Assembly: GCA_001067655.1 (NCBI GenBank)
Contig: JUNU01000422.1
Span: forward strand, 1 to 12,245
Reading direction: 5' to 3'
Source: Neisseria lactamica
GTDB taxonomy: Bacteria > Pseudomonadota > Gammaproteobacteria > Burkholderiales > Neisseriaceae
Length of the DNA stretch: 12,245 bases
Made by a program: the position numbers and the translations under genes. The notes beneath the pieces were generated by a model. It ran no database searches. It had not been told where the DNA came from and was given only the letters and a program-made list of their open reading frames with translations. Each line of letters opens with the position of its first letter. Within the stretch, counting starts at the first letter, position 1. Of the stretch, positions 6,347 to 12,245 are shown one piece after another.

Positions 6347-6409
6347 CAACCATACCGTACAACGCTGTTTTCATTTTCCTGCAACCGATTCATCCAATAA
6401 GGAATCCGC

Positions 6410-7408
6410 ATGACTTTACCTGTTTTAGCCGTCACTTCGGGCGAACCCGCCGGCATCGGTCCCGATATCTGCTTGGATTTGGCGTTTGCCGATTTGCCGT
6501 GCCGCTGCATCGTGTTGGGCGACAAAAATCTGCTGCAACGCCGTGCCGAGCAATTAGGCAAAACCATCACCCTGCAAGATTTCGACCCGCAGGGCGGCAA
6601 GCCCGAACGCGGCATATTGGAAGTGTTGCACATTCCTTTGGACGCGCCTTGCCAAGCAGGCAAACTCAATCCTGCCAATGCCGCCTACGTCCTCAAACTG
6701 CTAGACACTGCCTATCAAGGCATTTCAGACGACCTCTTCGACGGCATGGTGACCGCGCCGCTGCACAAAGGCGTCATCAACGACGGACACGCCAGCGACC
6801 ATTTCTTCAGCGGCCACACCGAATACCTCGCCGAAAAAAGCCAAACCGAACAAGTCGTCATGATGCTTGCAGGCGGCGGATTGCGGGTGGCGCTTGTCAC
6901 TACCCACCTTCCGCTCAAAGACATCGCCGCCGCCATTACCCGCCCGCTGGTCGAATCCGTGACCCGCATCCTTCATGCCGACCTGCGCGACAAATTCGGC
7001 ATCGCCCGCCCCCGCATCCTAGTGACCGGACTGAATCCGCACGCAGGTGAAAACGGCCATCTCGGCCATGAAGAAATCGACATCATCATCCCCGCGCTCA
7101 AGCAGCTGCAAAGCGAAGGCATAGACGCACGCGGCCCCTATCCCGCCGACACGGTGTTTCAGCCCTTCTTGCTCAAAGATGCCGATGCCGTTTTAGCGAT
7201 GTATCACGACCAAGGACTGCCCACGCTCAAATACGCCGGCTTCGGGCAAGGCGTCAACGTCACGCTCGGGCTGCCCTTTATCCGCACTTCTGTCGATCAC
7301 GGCACTGCCCTCGATCTCGCCGGAACGGGCAAAGCAGATTCAGGCAGCCTCATGACCGCCGTCGCCACTGCATTGGAAATGGCGCGCCATATTGACCCGC
7401 GTTCCTGA
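6410..7408 (+). CDS. pdxA: 4-hydroxythreonine-4-phosphate dehydrogenase PdxA
   Basis: This encodes a 332-residue enzyme that oxidises 4-phosphohydroxy-L-threonine with NAD+. The product decarboxylates and is used by PdxJ to make pyridoxine 5'-phosphate (DXP-dependent vitamin B6 pathway), in the cytoplasm as a homodimer. Family motifs are all present: SGEPAGIGPD (10-19), TAPLHK (115-120), SGHTEYL (134-140), GLNPHAGENG (207-216), MYHDQGLP (264-271) and SVDHGTALD (294-302). The three metal ligands known in E. coli, His166, His211 and His266, fall at exactly the same numbers here. AAGGAA about 6 bases upstream supports the ATG. It lies 97 bases after the J-like gene, with only a weak hairpin between, so co-transcription is possible. 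No promoter is clear in that gap. An exact uptake sequence at 6724-6735 encodes ISDDL in the protein. Confidence 0.97.
   Translation: MTLPVLAVTSGEPAGIGPDICLDLAFADLPCRCIVLGDKNLLQRRAEQLGKTITLQDFDPQGGKPERGILEVLHIPLDAPCQAGKLNPANAAYVLKLLDTAYQGISDDLFDGMVTAPLHKGVINDGHASDHFFSGHTEYLAEKSQTEQVVMMLAGGGLRVALVTTHLPLKDIAAAITRPLVESVTRILHADLRDKFGIARPRILVTGLNPHAGENGHLGHEEIDIIIPALKQLQSEGIDARGPYPADTVFQPFLLKDADAVLAMYHDQGLPTLKYAGFGQGVNVTLGLPFIRTSVDHGTALDLAGTGKADSGSLMTAVATALEMARHIDPRS
6724..6735 (-). repeat. Exact uptake sequence inside pdxA
   Basis: TTCAGACGACCT is read in frame as SDDL of GISDDLFDG, a surface-type segment just before the TAPLHK motif. Confidence 0.9.
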
Positions 7409-7446
7409 AACCGGATTTCGTTTATCACATAAGTTCTTGAAGCCAA

Positions 7447-7458
7447 AGGTCGTCTGAA
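7447..7458 (+). repeat. Exact uptake sequence between convergent genes
   Basis: AGGTCGTCTGAA lies in the 82-base gap between the convergent ends of pdxA and the small secreted protein gene. It has no inverted partner here, and I see no convincing hairpin terminator in the gap. Confidence 0.9.
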
Positions 7459-7490
7459 AACAAGAAATACCATCCGAAACGATATGCGGC

Positions 7491-7856
7491 TTACCTGACG
7501 AACGAATCCACAAACTCGGCGCAGTCCTCGCTGCTACACCTTGTTTTTAAAGTCTTCAGATGTGCAAACAACTGCTGTTTCTCGCTGTCGCTCAGTTTAT
7601 GTCCTTTATCATCACGGACTTGGTTGTATTTCGGCGAATTTTTGACATCAAGACCACGGTTGATAAAGAAAACCGTTTCCTTACCAGCCGCATTGCGCAC
7701 GGTAAGCATCATGCTGCCGCCGTCTGCAGCGATGGCGCATTTGTCTTCAACAATGGCAGTGTAGTCGGTGTACATGGCTGGTCTCGGTTTGGTTTGGCTG
7801 TACGCCGTTTGACTCAATAAAACGGCGACAGCAATCGCAATGAAATGTTTCAACAT
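7491..7856 (-). CDS. Small secreted protein with three cysteines, unknown function
   Basis: This encodes 121 residues. Residues 1-20 form a signal peptide (MLKHFIAIAVAVLLSQTAYS) with a likely cut after AYS, so the mature protein of about 101 residues should be periplasmic. It contains Cys40, Cys107 and Cys112. Two of them could form a disulfide, leaving one free or paired between chains. The middle (VFFINRGLDVKNSPKYNQV, 62-80) looks like a beta-rich core, and the C-terminus is helical. I do not recognise a family. GGAG 6 bases upstream supports the ATG. The gene starts 48 bases after the recC stop in the same direction with no terminator between, so it may be transcribed with recC, though a functional link to recombination is not implied. 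It converges on pdxA. Confidence 0.8.
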   Translation of the reverse strand: MLKHFIAIAVAVLLSQTAYSQTKPRPAMYTDYTAIVEDKCAIAADGGSMMLTVRNAAGKETVFFINRGLDVKNSPKYNQVRDDKGHKLSDSEKQQLFAHLKTLKTRCSSEDCAEFVDSFVR

Positions 7857-7875
7857 GATTTGCTCCGTTTGCGTT

Positions 7876-7887
7876 TTCAGACGACCT
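7876..7887 (-). repeat. Exact uptake sequence between recC and the small secreted protein gene
   Basis: TTCAGACGACCT lies within the 48-base gap between the recC stop and the next start. It is a single copy, so it forms no terminator hairpin. Confidence 0.9.
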
Positions 7888-7904
7888 CTTCCGATTTGCG
7901 GCTT

Positions 7905-10900
7905 CTATGCCGCATCGGACGATTCCTCCTTGACCGCTTCCAACAGCGGTATCAACAGCTCTTCCACCAATCTTTGGAACAACGCTCCTTCCACCGGCTC
8001 GGTGTCTTCGTTGCCGAACACTAGGGCGACTTCGGTATAGTCTTTTTGCCCTTTGCTGACTTTGTTGCCGTGATAGCTTTCCTTGGCTTTGTTCAGGGCA
8101 TCTTCCCAGCTCTGTTTTTTGCCGTAGGCTTCGGCGGCGGCGAGGCTGGTTTTGGCGAAGAAAGGCAGCGGGCGCGTTTGTCCGAGGTTGAAGAACGTCA
8201 GCCATTTTTGCAGCATTTGTTGTGCGTGGCTGCCGGGGATTTCGGGATAAAGCGTTGTTTCTTCTGGCTGAACGATATGGGTTTGGCGGGTTTCGGTTTC
8301 AGACGACCCTACCGCCGACCCTACTGCGCAAAAGATTAAATGTTCGAGCAGGAGGGCGATACGCTGCGGGGCGTTGGGTTTGCGGTCGAGGTAGAACACT
8401 TGTCCGCATTGGTACAGGTTGCCGAGGCTGCCTTGCAGGGTTTGCCCGTCGAACTGGATTTCGTAGGCGAAGGGCGGCAGTTTGGGGCTTTGCAGCAATG
8501 CGCCGTCTATGCGTTTGGCTGCGGCTTGGAAATTCTGTTGCCACAATTTACCCAGTTCACCGACGGGCAACAGGCTTTCGGCATCGAGGCGGACGGCGGT
8601 TTCTTGAAAGTCTTGGTTTTGGCGGCGGGCGTCGAGGTAGGCGGCGGCGATTTTGTCGGCGCGTTGCGGCTCGAAGGGTTCGGCGGATTCCCATGCTTCG
8701 TCGCGGTAAGGTTCGCGCCAGCCCAAGGTTTGTTGCAGCCATGCTTTGACGGGATTTTTCCAGAAGCGGATAAAGTCGTCCTGCCAGACGGTCGGTGCGG
8801 GGCTGTTTTCTTCGAGGGCTTCGCTGAAAAACGGACGCGCCTGTTCGCGCGGGCGGTTGAGGGCTTCGGCGTAGTCTTGCCGCGTACTGAAGAGGTCGTC
8901 TGAAATTTTGTCTGCGATGAAATAGCGGTGGGAGAACGGTTGCAGGGGATGTTGCTCGACCCAGTGTTCCGCCAGTTCTTTGCTGCGCCGTCCGGTCATG
9001 GCGGCGATGGTGTCGATGAGTTCGCTGACGAGGGCGGACGGGGCGAGTTCGTCGTCGTTGCGGATGCTGCGGCCGACGTAGGAGAGATAAAGGATGTCGC
9101 GCGCGCTGATGATGGCTTCGAGGAAGAGGTAGCGGTCATCGTCGCGGCGGGCGCGGTCGCCTTTTTGCGGGTGTTTGGCAATCAAGTCGAACACGGCGGC
9201 TTTGGTGTTGCGCGGGAAATCGCCGTCGTTCAGCCCCAACAGGCAAATGACTTTAAACGGCAGGCTCCTCATCGGTACCATGCTGCAAAAGGTGAGGCCG
9301 CCGCGCAGAAATCCCGCTTGGCTTTCGCTGCCTAAGAAGCGGCGGATGTGGCGGATGACGGTGTGTTGCGGCAAAGTGCCACTAAAGCCCGCCAACGCGG
9401 TTTCTTCCTGCCATTTTGCCAACGCCTGCTCAAACTGCTGCAAGGCGTATTGGTCGTCGGCGTCGGGCAGAAACAATGACTGCACCAGATCGCGGCAGCG
9501 TTCCGTCCATTCCTCCGCCGCTGCGGGTTTGCGCCACTCGGCGGCGAGGCGTGACAGTGTGCGGATGAAGGCGGCAAAGCGGCCGAACACATCGAGGCGG
9601 TTGACATCACCGTGCCACGCGCTGACGTTTTGCCAGAGCGGGCTGCCGTCGTCAGGCAGCATCCAGCCCAACACGATGCGTTCCAACGCCTGCTGCCAGG
9701 TGAACAGATTGTCCGCCGCGCCGCGCATCGTTCCGTCCAAACCCCAATGCACGTTCAATTCGGCAATGGTGTCGTGCAGCAGCGGCAAATCGTCCGCCGT
9801 CAGCCCGAAACGGCGCAGCACCAAACCGCTTTCCAACAGCGGCAGCACTTTATCGACTTCAAACCGGCTTTCCAGCAAATCCAGCGTCTGCTCCAGCGCG
9901 TAAAGCAGCGGCTGGCGGCGGCTGAGTTTCACGTCCGACACCGAATACGGCAAAGCCTGCGCCCCGCCCTGTGCCTGCCCGAACACCGCTTCGATAAACG
10001 GGCTGTACGGTTCGATGTTCGGCGTCAAAACGGCAATATCGTGCGGCTGCCAGTCGGGATGTTCGTGCAGAATCCGCAACAGCTTGTCTTTCAAAATCTG
10101 CAATTCGCGCAGGGGGCTGTGTGCCGACACGATACGGACGGAGCCGTCGTCCAGCAAATCCGTCGTGCGGCTGTTTTCAGACGGCATCTGCAGGTTTTGA
10201 ATGTCGTTTTGCAGGCAGTGCAGCAGCGTGTCGTCTGAAACCTCTTCAAACACGGGCTGCTCCTCCAAGCCGATTTCCGTCAGAAAATCAAAAAAATCAC
10301 GCCCCTGCTTGCCCAGCGACGCCAACAGCGGATGCCCCGTCTGCGACAAATCCGCATCGTCGCCGCCCTTCAAAAGCTGCGCCGCCTCAATCACATTGCC
10401 CCAATACTGGCCGCTCGGATTGAGCGCGAACACAAACACATCGCAATGTTCCGAAATTTTCTGCAAAAGCTGCAAATACATCGGCGCCATCGTCGAAATG
10501 CCGAACACGAAAAACCGCTCGGGTAGGTGCGCCTTATCCAAAGACGACAGCAGCTTTTCCCACAGCGCCACACGGTGCGGCGCGGATTGGTTGCCGTCGT
10601 CCAAATACCGCCAAAGCTGCGCCTGCCAGACCTCGTCCTCACCCAGCCCCAGAAGTTTGCCTTCCTGCCAGGCATCAATCCACTGCGGCCGGTACACCAG
10701 ATACTGGTCGAAAATATCCGCCAACTGCCCCGCCAACTGATAATCCGCCGACTCGCCGCTGCCCAAATAGCTTTGCAAGACAGAACGGACGTTTTCAAAT
10801 TCAGAGGTCGTCTGAAAACGCTCGCTGCGGAACAAATCCAAAAGCCGCCAGCGCATCACCTCCGGCGAAAACGGACTGAGCGCGGGAATATCGGGAATCA

Positions 10901-11126
10901 GCTTCTGCATCAACTGCCACGTCAAACTCGCCGGCAGGCTGAATTGCAAATTCGCCGCCACCCCCAGTTCGCGCGCCAGATACACGCTCAAATAACGCCG
11001 CATCCCCTGACTCTGCACCACAATCTGTTCCGCCGCCAAAGCAGACTCAAGCGGCCTGACCCTTTGGATTCCGGCAAACAGGGCGGCTAGCGATTCGAGG
11101 CGGTTGGACTGGTAGAGGTAGAACAT
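7905..11126 (-). CDS. recC: RecC subunit of the RecBCD (exodeoxyribonuclease V) enzyme
   Basis: This encodes a 1073-residue protein (E. coli RecC: 1122), the subunit that holds RecB and RecD together, splits the DNA duplex and recognises Chi-type sequences during double-strand break repair. The N-terminus FYLYQSNRLESLAALF followed by IVVQSQGMRRYL and GVAANLQFSLPAS matches the inactive helicase-like domain of RecC. The central part has GLNDGDFPR (about 630-638), GDRARRDDDRYLFLEAIISA (about 651-670) and YVGRSIRNDDELAPSALVSE just after, which are hallmark RecC segments. I chose the ATG at 11126 by alignment with MLRVYHSNRLD of E. coli RecC; a TTG five codons earlier is possible, and neither has a clear Shine-Dalgarno sequence. 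recB and recD are not in the window, unlike the recC-ptrA-recB-recD cluster of E. coli. Uptake sequences or variants occur at five places inside the gene. Confidence 0.96.
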   Translation of the reverse strand: MFYLYQSNRLESLAALFAGIQRVRPLESALAAEQIVVQSQGMRRYLSVYLARELGVAANLQFSLPASLTWQLMQKLIPDIPALSPFSPEVMRWRLLDLFRSERFQTTSEFENVRSVLQSYLGSGESADYQLAGQLADIFDQYLVYRPQWIDAWQEGKLLGLGEDEVWQAQLWRYLDDGNQSAPHRVALWEKLLSSLDKAHLPERFFVFGISTMAPMYLQLLQKISEHCDVFVFALNPSGQYWGNVIEAAQLLKGGDDADLSQTGHPLLASLGKQGRDFFDFLTEIGLEEQPVFEEVSDDTLLHCLQNDIQNLQMPSENSRTTDLLDDGSVRIVSAHSPLRELQILKDKLLRILHEHPDWQPHDIAVLTPNIEPYSPFIEAVFGQAQGGAQALPYSVSDVKLSRRQPLLYALEQTLDLLESRFEVDKVLPLLESGLVLRRFGLTADDLPLLHDTIAELNVHWGLDGTMRGAADNLFTWQQALERIVLGWMLPDDGSPLWQNVSAWHGDVNRLDVFGRFAAFIRTLSRLAAEWRKPAAAEEWTERCRDLVQSLFLPDADDQYALQQFEQALAKWQEETALAGFSGTLPQHTVIRHIRRFLGSESQAGFLRGGLTFCSMVPMRSLPFKVICLLGLNDGDFPRNTKAAVFDLIAKHPQKGDRARRDDDRYLFLEAIISARDILYLSYVGRSIRNDDELAPSALVSELIDTIAAMTGRRSKELAEHWVEQHPLQPFSHRYFIADKISDDLFSTRQDYAEALNRPREQARPFFSEALEENSPAPTVWQDDFIRFWKNPVKAWLQQTLGWREPYRDEAWESAEPFEPQRADKIAAAYLDARRQNQDFQETAVRLDAESLLPVGELGKLWQQNFQAAAKRIDGALLQSPKLPPFAYEIQFDGQTLQGSLGNLYQCGQVFYLDRKPNAPQRIALLLEHLIFCAVGSAVGSSETETRQTHIVQPEETTLYPEIPGSHAQQMLQKWLTFFNLGQTRPLPFFAKTSLAAAEAYGKKQSWEDALNKAKESYHGNKVSKGQKDYTEVALVFGNEDTEPVEGALFQRLVEELLIPLLEAVKEESSDAA
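8298..8308 (-). repeat. Uptake-sequence variant inside recC, 11 of 12 bases
   Basis: TTCAGACGACC followed by C, the same variant as the two copies in the J-like gene. On the recC strand it reads GGGTCGTCTGAA and is translated G-S-S-E. Confidence 0.75.
8893..8904 (+). repeat. Exact uptake sequence inside recC
   Basis: AGGTCGTCTGAA on the plus strand is read on the recC strand as SDDL of KISDDLFST, the same in-frame use as in pdxA. Confidence 0.9.
10176..10187 (-). repeat. Uptake sequence of the meningococcal/gonococcal dialect inside recC
   Basis: On the minus strand this reads ATGCCGTCTGAA, the exact AT-DUS of N. meningitidis and N. gonorrhoeae, not the AGGTCGTCTGAA used in the rest of the window. 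It is translated M-P-S-E in RecC. Confidence 0.85.
10230..10239 (+). repeat. Uptake-sequence core inside recC, 10 bases
   Basis: GTCGTCTGAA is intact but is preceded by GT rather than AG. On the recC strand it encodes SDD of EVSDDTLL. It lies only 42 bases from the AT-DUS copy. Confidence 0.7.
10805..10816 (+). repeat. Exact uptake sequence inside recC, N-terminal part
   Basis: AGGTCGTCTGAA on the plus strand is read on the recC strand in a different frame from the other copies, as F-Q-T-T-S. Confidence 0.9.
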
Positions 11127-11174
11127 GGCGATTAAAAGCAAAAGGTTAAGAACGCAAGACAGATTATAAAGTCC

Positions 11175-11205
11175 CTTGATTTCTCTGCAAGCGCAACCAT
11201 ATAGC
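11175..11205 (+). promoter_or_regulatory. Promoter of hslO, resembling a heat-shock (RpoH) site
   Basis: CTTGAT (11175-11180, preceded by CC) is followed after 14 bases by AACCAT and then ATA (11195-11203). The RpoH consensus is CTTGAA, about 13-15 bases, then CCCCAT. The same bases also allow a sigma-70 reading: TTGATT (11176-11181), 18 bases, TATAGC (11200-11205). Hsp33 is heat-shock induced in E. coli, which fits the RpoH reading. Confidence 0.5.
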
Positions 11206-11239
11206 CGTCAACCCATCATTCAGAAAAACAGAGGAATTT

Positions 11240-12145
11240 ATGCCGCAAACCGACATCAACCATGCCGATATCCGCACGCGTTTCATCTTTGACGATATGC
11301 CTGTGCGCGGTCTGCACGTCCGCCTTGAAAACGTGTGGGAACACATCGCCGGACAAAAACACTACCCTGCCGCCATCCGCCAGGCATTAGGCGAACTCCT
11401 CGCGGCGGGCGCGCTTCTCTCCAGCAACCTTAAAAACGAAGGTACGCTCATTGTCCAAGTACAGGGACAAGGTCGTCTGAAAATGCTTGTGGTCGAAGCC
11501 ACATCTGACAACACCGTTCGCGCTACCGCCCGCTGGGATGAAACCGCCGATATCCGTGATGACGAAAGCCTGACCGACCTTTTGGGCAGCAACAGCGTTT
11601 TCGTACTCACACATCAACCCAAAGATGCCGAACCTTGGCAAGGCGTTGTCCCGCTTGAAGGCGACAATATCGCCCAAATGCTCATGAACTATGTAAAACG
11701 TTCCGAGCAACTTGATACCTATATTACCCTCGCTGCTTCAGAACATGTCAGCGGAGGATTACTGGTACAACGTCTGCCTGAAGAAGAACTCGACGCGGCA
11801 TCATGGGAGCTTATCAGCACACTGACCCAAACGTTGACACCGGAAGAACTAACCACCCTAGACGCACAACACGTCCTCTATCGTCTCTACCACGAAACCC
11901 CTCCACGGGTTTTCGATCCCGAAAGCATCGAATTTGCCTGCACCTGCTCGCACGGCAAAGTCAGCGATATGCTGCTTATGTTAGGCGGAGAAGAAGTTGG
12001 CAGCATAGTTGCCGAACAAGGCAGCATCCAAATCGATTGCGACTTTTGCCACACCAAATACGTATTCGACGAAACGGACGTGAACGCGCTATTTGGCGGA
12101 GACGTAGTCGGCATTGTGCGCGAGCAAGGCAGCCGTTTCCAATAA
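11240..12145 (+). CDS. hslO: Redox-regulated chaperone Hsp33
   Basis: This encodes a 301-residue cytoplasmic holdase chaperone that is switched on by oxidation, especially by hypochlorite or by peroxide with heat. The N-terminal substrate-binding domain runs to about 180, with the conserved GELLAAGALLSSNLKNEGTL segment at 51-70. A linker follows, and then the C-terminal redox switch holds the four zinc-binding cysteines Cys234, Cys236, Cys267 and Cys270 in the CxC...CxxC order (FACTCSHGK and DCDFCHTKY), close to the E. coli positions 232, 234, 265 and 268. All are present, so the switch should work. AGAGGAA about 5 bases upstream fixes the start. It is divergent from recC across a 113-base gap that holds the likely promoter. 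An uptake sequence at 11470-11481 is read as G-R-L-K in the N-terminal domain. Confidence 0.97.
   Translation: MPQTDINHADIRTRFIFDDMPVRGLHVRLENVWEHIAGQKHYPAAIRQALGELLAAGALLSSNLKNEGTLIVQVQGQGRLKMLVVEATSDNTVRATARWDETADIRDDESLTDLLGSNSVFVLTHQPKDAEPWQGVVPLEGDNIAQMLMNYVKRSEQLDTYITLAASEHVSGGLLVQRLPEEELDAASWELISTLTQTLTPEELTTLDAQHVLYRLYHETPPRVFDPESIEFACTCSHGKVSDMLLMLGGEEVGSIVAEQGSIQIDCDFCHTKYVFDETDVNALFGGDVVGIVREQGSRFQ
11470..11481 (+). repeat. Exact uptake sequence inside hslO
   Basis: AGGTCGTCTGAA is read in frame as part of QGRLKML. This is a third reading frame for the motif among the genes in this window. Confidence 0.9.
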
Positions 12146-12193
12146 CGAGCGTTCTTACCGCGACACTAAGGCAGTATTGCAGCCCGCTACATT

Positions 12194-12205
12194 TTCAGAC
12201 GACCT
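12194..12205 (-). repeat. Exact uptake sequence after hslO
   Basis: TTCAGACGACCT lies 48 bases after the hslO stop. No inverted partner and no convincing hairpin is visible between the stop and the window end, so the terminator of hslO is not identified. Confidence 0.9.
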
Positions 12206-12213
12206 TGGATTCG

Positions 12214-12245
12214 GATTTCAAGTGCAACACTAGGGTACCAGTGGT
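12214..12245. mobile_element. Possible end of an insertion sequence or other repeat, cut by the window edge
   Basis: The last 32 bases include TGCAACACTAGGGTACC, followed by AGTGG. From memory this resembles the terminal sequence of an IS30-family element common in Neisseria (IS1655-like), but I cannot verify it and no transposase is in the window. CACT and AGTG flank a GGTACC palindrome, so the stretch is a near-palindrome. It could also be plain intergenic DNA. Confidence 0.35.

Noticed and set aside
9612..10238. Plus-strand open frame of 208 codons inside recC
   Set aside because: It is antisense to a clear RecC reading frame, Arg/Gln/His-rich, with no recognisable motif and no ribosome binding site.
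1..12245. CRISPR array, tRNA/rRNA genes, toxin-antitoxin pair, prophage or defence cluster
   Set aside because: No regularly spaced repeats, no tRNA-like cloverleaf and no matching protein families were seen; the repeated 12-mers are dispersed uptake sequences.

Overview
The window is chromosomal DNA of a Neisseria species. It carries sixteen exact copies of the 12-base DNA uptake sequence AGGTCGTCTGAA or its reverse complement, several one-base variants, and one end of a Correia repeat at the left edge. The AGGTCGTCTGAA dialect, as opposed to ATGCCGTCTGAA of N. meningitidis and N. gonorrhoeae, points to a commensal of the N. mucosa/sicca/subflava type. That species placement is an inference from the dialect alone.

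Layout, left to right. (1) 1-180: end of a Correia element, then an inverted uptake-sequence pair that can act as a terminator. (2) 180-2544, minus strand: a lipoprotein with a C-terminal LprI/DUF1311-like domain, and the sodium/glutamate symporter gltS, separated by a strong hairpin terminator. gltS has a near-consensus sigma-70 promoter. (3) 2817-3667, minus strand: a ParA/Soj ATPase with no parB beside it in the window. (4) 3899-4410, plus strand: a small exported coiled-coil protein that stops at an in-frame TAG, after which an open, cysteine-bearing C-terminal segment continues in the same frame. (5) 4534-7408, plus strand: a polytopic membrane protein with a degenerate J-like N-terminus, then pdxA (vitamin B6 synthesis). 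(6) 7491-11126, minus strand: recC, followed by a small secreted cysteine-containing protein. (7) 11240-12145, plus strand: hslO (Hsp33), divergent from recC, with a promoter that resembles a heat-shock (RpoH) site. (8) 12146-12245: an uptake sequence and what may be the first bases of an insertion sequence or other repeat.

Most genes are single-gene or two-gene housekeeping units, and the uptake sequences serve repeatedly as inverted pairs between them. No defence island, prophage, CRISPR array, toxin-antitoxin pair or biosynthetic cluster is visible. The items that deserve a second look are the amber-interrupted small periplasmic protein (3899-4354), the J-like membrane protein that has lost the histidine of HPD and contains a repeated uptake-sequence-bearing coding segment, a meningococcal/gonococcal-dialect uptake sequence inside recC, and the RpoH-like promoter of hslO.
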